Assembly: GCA_032717465.1 (NCBI GenBank)
Contig: CM064732.1
Coordinates: 19,665,742-19,729,741, forward strand
DNA: 64,000 nt
Reading direction: 5' to 3'
Source: Coenobita brevimanus
Taxonomy: Eukaryota; Arthropoda; Malacostraca; Decapoda; Coenobitidae
Translations under genes and position numbers: made by a program
The notes under the pieces: model-generated
Databases searched by the model: none
What the model was told of the DNA's origin: nothing
The model's input: only the letters and a program-made list of their open reading frames with translations
Shown: positions 60,440 through 64,000 of the stretch, one piece after another
Position numbering within the stretch: position 1 is the first letter of the stretch
Layout: each line of letters begins with the position of its first letter

Positions 60440-61350
60440 GGCAGTAGTACAGTACTAAGTGACTAACTGCATGTTAAAGTAATGGATTATTGACTCGTAT
60501 GCATAACTACCTAGATGGTTCTTATGCTGAGAGATAATTTATTATATTAACATAACTGACGCGAGGACTAACTAGCTGTCATTCTGACAATAATAAGTGG
60601 CTTTTATACTGTTTTGCATATACTTACTGAGCATCTTGTTGGCTGGTTGAATGACTGGCTTACAGTGAGTGAGTGATTCGTGCTGTATGTGCTTAACTGA
60701 TTATTAGAGTAATTAATGCACTGACACTTATATAACTGTCTTAAAGGTTTCTGTCATAACTAACTTACTGACCAGGTTATTATCATACCAACTGACATAA
60801 TGGTTACTGTGTTGACCTACTGACTGGTTCTTCATTAACAGACTGATTGGTTCTCGTACTAACTAGCTTACTGGTTTGTACTGAGTGACTGGTTCTTACA
60901 AAAGCTAACTTGACCTTATAGTTCTGATTTATAGTGATTTCTTATACTAGGTGACTATGTGGTTCGTACATTGAGTGGTTGCATGGATCATATAATAACT
61001 GACTGACTGGATCTTACACAAGCCAACTGACTGGTTCTTATACTTCTGACTGTCTTGTTCTTGTACTCATTAACTGGTTCATATACTGACTTACTAGGCT
61101 TTAAACTAAGTGGCTAACTGACTGGTACTTATACTCAGTGAATGATTCTTATAATACCTGACTGAGTGTAATACTAATTATAAGCTAATTGGTTGTTATA
61201 TTAATTAACTTCTGAAAATACCTGACTAAATGTCTTTTTTACTGAGTGACTGGCTGGCTTATTATATGACTGGTAAAAACTTACACTAACTGAAAGTTCA
61301 TACTAACTGACTAATGGGTTGACTAAGCGACCGGCTGTTGATGGATTAAG
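60440..61350 (+). repeat. Highly diverged minisatellite, about 910 bases
   Basis: The phrase (A)CTGACTGGTTCTTATACTAA recurs throughout with heavy divergence: for example CTGACTGGTTCTTCATTAAC (60819), TGAGTGACTGGTTCTTACAA (60880), CAACTGACTGGTTCTTATAC (61024), CTAACTGACTGGTACTTATA (61111). The unit is about 20-24 bases and spacing varies by a few bases. No coding frame crosses it. Confidence 0.75.
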
Positions 61351-62060
61351 AACCCTTTCGCTGATTCATCAATTGCTAGCCTGTTGGGTTATCATCTGAC
61401 TACCATGATTTTAACTCCCTCAATCTGGCGAAGTAATTTTTTATCTTTTTCAGTATGTCAGGATGATTTCATACAAGTCACGAGAACTTGCCGATGGGGA
61501 AGGGGGTCAGTGAAACCTATATCTAATCCCTGCAATTCGAAAAAAGTCTATGCTATGGTCTGTCGTGTGGAAATGCCAAGAATGATATAGAATATCCACC
61601 ATCGGGAACAAAGAGTTAGAGAGAATATGCAGATGGTAGTTTGTATTTATTGTATCACCAACCCCTGTTTTCTCCAACTTTTTCACTTTTCTTCCATAAT
61701 AAAACACAAATTAATCGCCCATACATTAATCGTTTTGTTTACAGTATTTTGGTACTTTAATATTTGCTGAAGTTTGATTGCGAAGTTCATGGCATCTGTA
61801 TTTGTGAAGGTTGGCGTATACGCAAATTGTTTTATACACAATTTATGCTTCTGGGAAATGTTTAGTATTGCCAGGACTACGGTATCCAAACATAGGGTTC
61901 CTACGTTCCGTAGGTAGTTCTGTGGGTCAGGATGCTACTAACACTTTTCATTTTCGGTGTCATCCTCCATTTCGTTAATAACAAAACTCACCAAGTTTCA
62001 CAATGGCAAACAAATCATCTGAGACGACGTCTGGACCCCCTGATGTTTAAAGGTTATGTG
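61351..62060. other. Intergenic, no recognised feature
   Basis: About 700 bases of AT-rich DNA without repeat match in the window or credible frame. Confidence 0.5.
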
Positions 62061-62064
62061 TTGT

Positions 62065-62216
62065 GAATCACAAATTGCAACTCACTTTCCTTTCAAGCTG
62101 ACATTCTTTTTCTATTTCCTTTGCTTTCAATAGGTTTCTTGAATCACAAATTGCAACTCACTTACCTTTCAAGCTGACTTTCTTTTTTTATTTCCTTTAA
62201 TTTCAATAGGTTTCTC
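62065..62216 (+). repeat. Tandem duplication, 76-base unit, two copies
   Basis: Unit 62065-62140 starts GAATCACAAATTGCAACTCA and ends TTTCAATAGGTTTCT. The second copy is 62141-62216 with about five substitutions. 62217-62641 holds nothing recognised. Confidence 0.9.
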
Positions 62217-62641
62217 TTTTTTACTTGTCATTCCTAGTTTTCTTCAACTTCCTCGCTGTTCCTCTGCGCGTGTTTGTCTTCAGTTATGTGTCCTCTTTGT
62301 CCCTTCTCGCATTTTCATGTGAACTGCGTTTTACGATAATCCTTTTTCTTCTGCATCCCGTCTTCCTGCTCATCCGTTTATATTGTGTCTCCTGTCTCTG
62401 TGATATCCGCTATCGTTTCTTCTGTAAGGTTGGTTACGTCATCGCTGTTCAGTGCACGGACCGTTTATAACCAGCATATGAACTGTATAACAAGAGAAGT
62501 AAAATAATGTAAATTTCTATGAATATCTGATGTGTCTGTTTTTGGTGAGTGGGAGCATTGCAAACCAATGGGCTGTAAAATAAGCATCAGGTGAATACAC
62601 AAGGAGGTAAAAGAAAAAAAAAAAAAAAGGTATACGCTATA

Positions 62642-63409
62642 TTAACCCGCGCCGTCCCAAGGACGTACTTCCACGTCCTCACGTTTTGTCACAGCTAATC
62701 CCGAGGACGTACTTCAACGTCCTGCAATTGCAAGGTTCATAATTTCCACAATTTTCAATTTTCGCGAGTCATTTTTGGTACGTATACACGGGACACCTGC
62801 CTCAACAAGATGCCAGGCAGAGACAATGCCTTACCCAGCATGACCTCCTCCCCCCCCTGCATGCCCTTTTCTCAGTAATTCACCTGTTATCAGTGACCTG
62901 GCCAGTATAGCCATGTCATGCCACGGTACGAAATTCAGGGCCAGAGTGATTCCCCAATCAATGACAATGTGGAGGACAAACTTTACATAGCATTAGAGGA
63001 AGAAACAGTTAGAAATGATGATCAGGTAATGTGGCAAAAAAAGGTCAGGTATTAGTGAGTGAAACAATGCTTATAATGCCTATATTACTGCTTGAAAACC
63101 AATATACTTTTGTACTACATATAAATTCGTAACAGTAAATAAATAAATACCGTTTATGAGTGGTGTGAAATAGTTATCCTCCCATAGAACTCGTTTTCTT
63201 TGGTGCCAGCCTGATAGAAAACCCAGTAAAGTAAGGAGGCTCTCCTACCTGTAATGAGTATTTTAAACCCCAGGTGAGCGATTTCTCTATGAATTTTCGA
63301 TGTTTCTCACCAAAAGCGAAAGTTTTAGCAAAAAAAAAAAAAAGGTCGAAAATTGCCCGGGATTGGGGGGTACCAGTGGTCAAAAAGTGGCCGGGACGGG
63401 GCGGGTTAA
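62642..63409. mobile_element. piggyBac-like non-autonomous element with TTAA duplication
   Basis: TTAA (62642-62645) is followed by CCCGCGCCGTCCC. The right end, as reverse complement, starts TTAA (63406-63409) then CCCGCCCCGTCCC, matching in 12 of 13 positions. The 760-base body has two 18-base subterminal hairpins (62661-62678 and 62705-62722, GGACGTACTTCMACGTCC) and no intact transposase. TTAA target sites with CCC-starting inverted ends are typical of piggyBac elements. Confidence 0.8.
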
Positions 63410-64000
63410 AGCCTCGAAATTTGAATGTACTGTGATTCAGTTCGTTTTCTATTTCACTGCGTACTCTAGTTATATTATCCCCTTCAAATCCTTGTTTCTA
63501 AGCTAGTCTACTTTCAAAATAAAAGAACATAAACCGAAACTTTTCTACCAATTCTCTCTCAAGTATACGAACAAATAATCCTATTTCACAGCTCACATTA
63601 TTATCATTGATATTATCATCATCCTAATTATTTTTCGCGCAAAGCTAAATGGGTTGAATAGTATTCAGGGAAAGAAACAGTAAAAAAATAGATACGACTG
63701 ACAATGTCATTAAAATACTAATTCAGATGAGCCATATTTCAATTCACTCAAACATCCAGTCCGTCCACTTTCTTCAGTGACACAGTTTTATTGTATTTCT
63801 TCCCACTACCCACCTCATAAATGGTGATTTTCAGTGTCCTTTCTCACCTCAGGCCCAGCGATTTTGTTAAGCAAATTGTGAGTCAGAAGAGGCTGAAACA
63901 GGCAATACATTCACGTGGTGCCTTCATTCTTGTTTATAGTATTCTTTCTTAGTTCTTACATTTACTATTTCATCCCTCCTCCCACACACATACCATACGT
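63410..64000. other. Intergenic, no recognised feature
   Basis: About 590 bases of AT-rich DNA to the window end. No repeat match or credible frame. Confidence 0.5.

Overview
This window looks like gene-poor, repeat-saturated animal DNA, most likely from a decapod crustacean. The reasons are long (TA)n, (CT)n and (GT)n arrays everywhere, a degenerate TTAGG arthropod-type telomere tract, and Penelope-like, RTE-like, piggyBac-like and Ty3-type elements packed together. The organism is an inference, with no species-level evidence. I found no host protein-coding gene, rRNA or authentic tRNA gene that I can support. Nearly every long reading frame belongs to a mobile element or to low-complexity DNA.

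The main occupants are three copies of one LTR retrotransposon: 1-4744 on plus (cut by the window edge), 16642-22915 on minus and 35868-42228 on minus. Their reverse transcriptase and RNase H are Ty3/gypsy type, but integrase lies before reverse transcriptase: capsid, zinc knuckle, protease, integrase, RT, RNase H. That is the Ty1/copia-like order that defines Gmr1-like elements, and the capsid contains a SCAN-like segment as expected for that group. The third copy keeps one uninterrupted 1565-residue gag-pol frame with all expected catalytic residues. The other two carry a stop codon, a frameshift or a deletion, plus changed zinc-binding or catalytic residues. All five observable outer ends abut (TA)n arrays.

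Region by region: 1-4.7 kb Gmr1-like copy 1; 4.8-7.8 kb a DNA transposon with long terminal inverted repeats and a decayed transposase; 7.8-16.6 kb microsatellites, 3' fragments of two LINE families, composite SINEs and a diverged duplication; 16.6-22.9 kb Gmr1-like copy 2; 23-25 kb a tRNA-derived SINE, the TTAGG-like tract and a composite SINE; 25.5-30.3 kb kilobase-scale pyrimidine-rich DNA; 30.4-35.8 kb two decayed LINE copies, a SINE and compound microsatellites; 35.9-42.2 kb intact Gmr1-like copy 3; 42.2-51 kb microsatellites, a pyrimidine-rich diverged tandem array and a LINE fragment; 51.5-54.8 kb a near full-length but broken RTE-like LINE; 55.1-60.3 kb a Penelope-like element split by a 3.6 kb nested insertion that contains a second, distantly related copy of the transposase seen at 5-7.6 kb; 60.4-61.35 kb a degenerate minisatellite; 62.64-63.41 kb a piggyBac-like non-autonomous element with TTAA flanks.

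There are no operon-like relations. What ties the window together is that (TA)n and (GATA)n arrays form the edges of many elements, either because they are targets or because the elements seed them.
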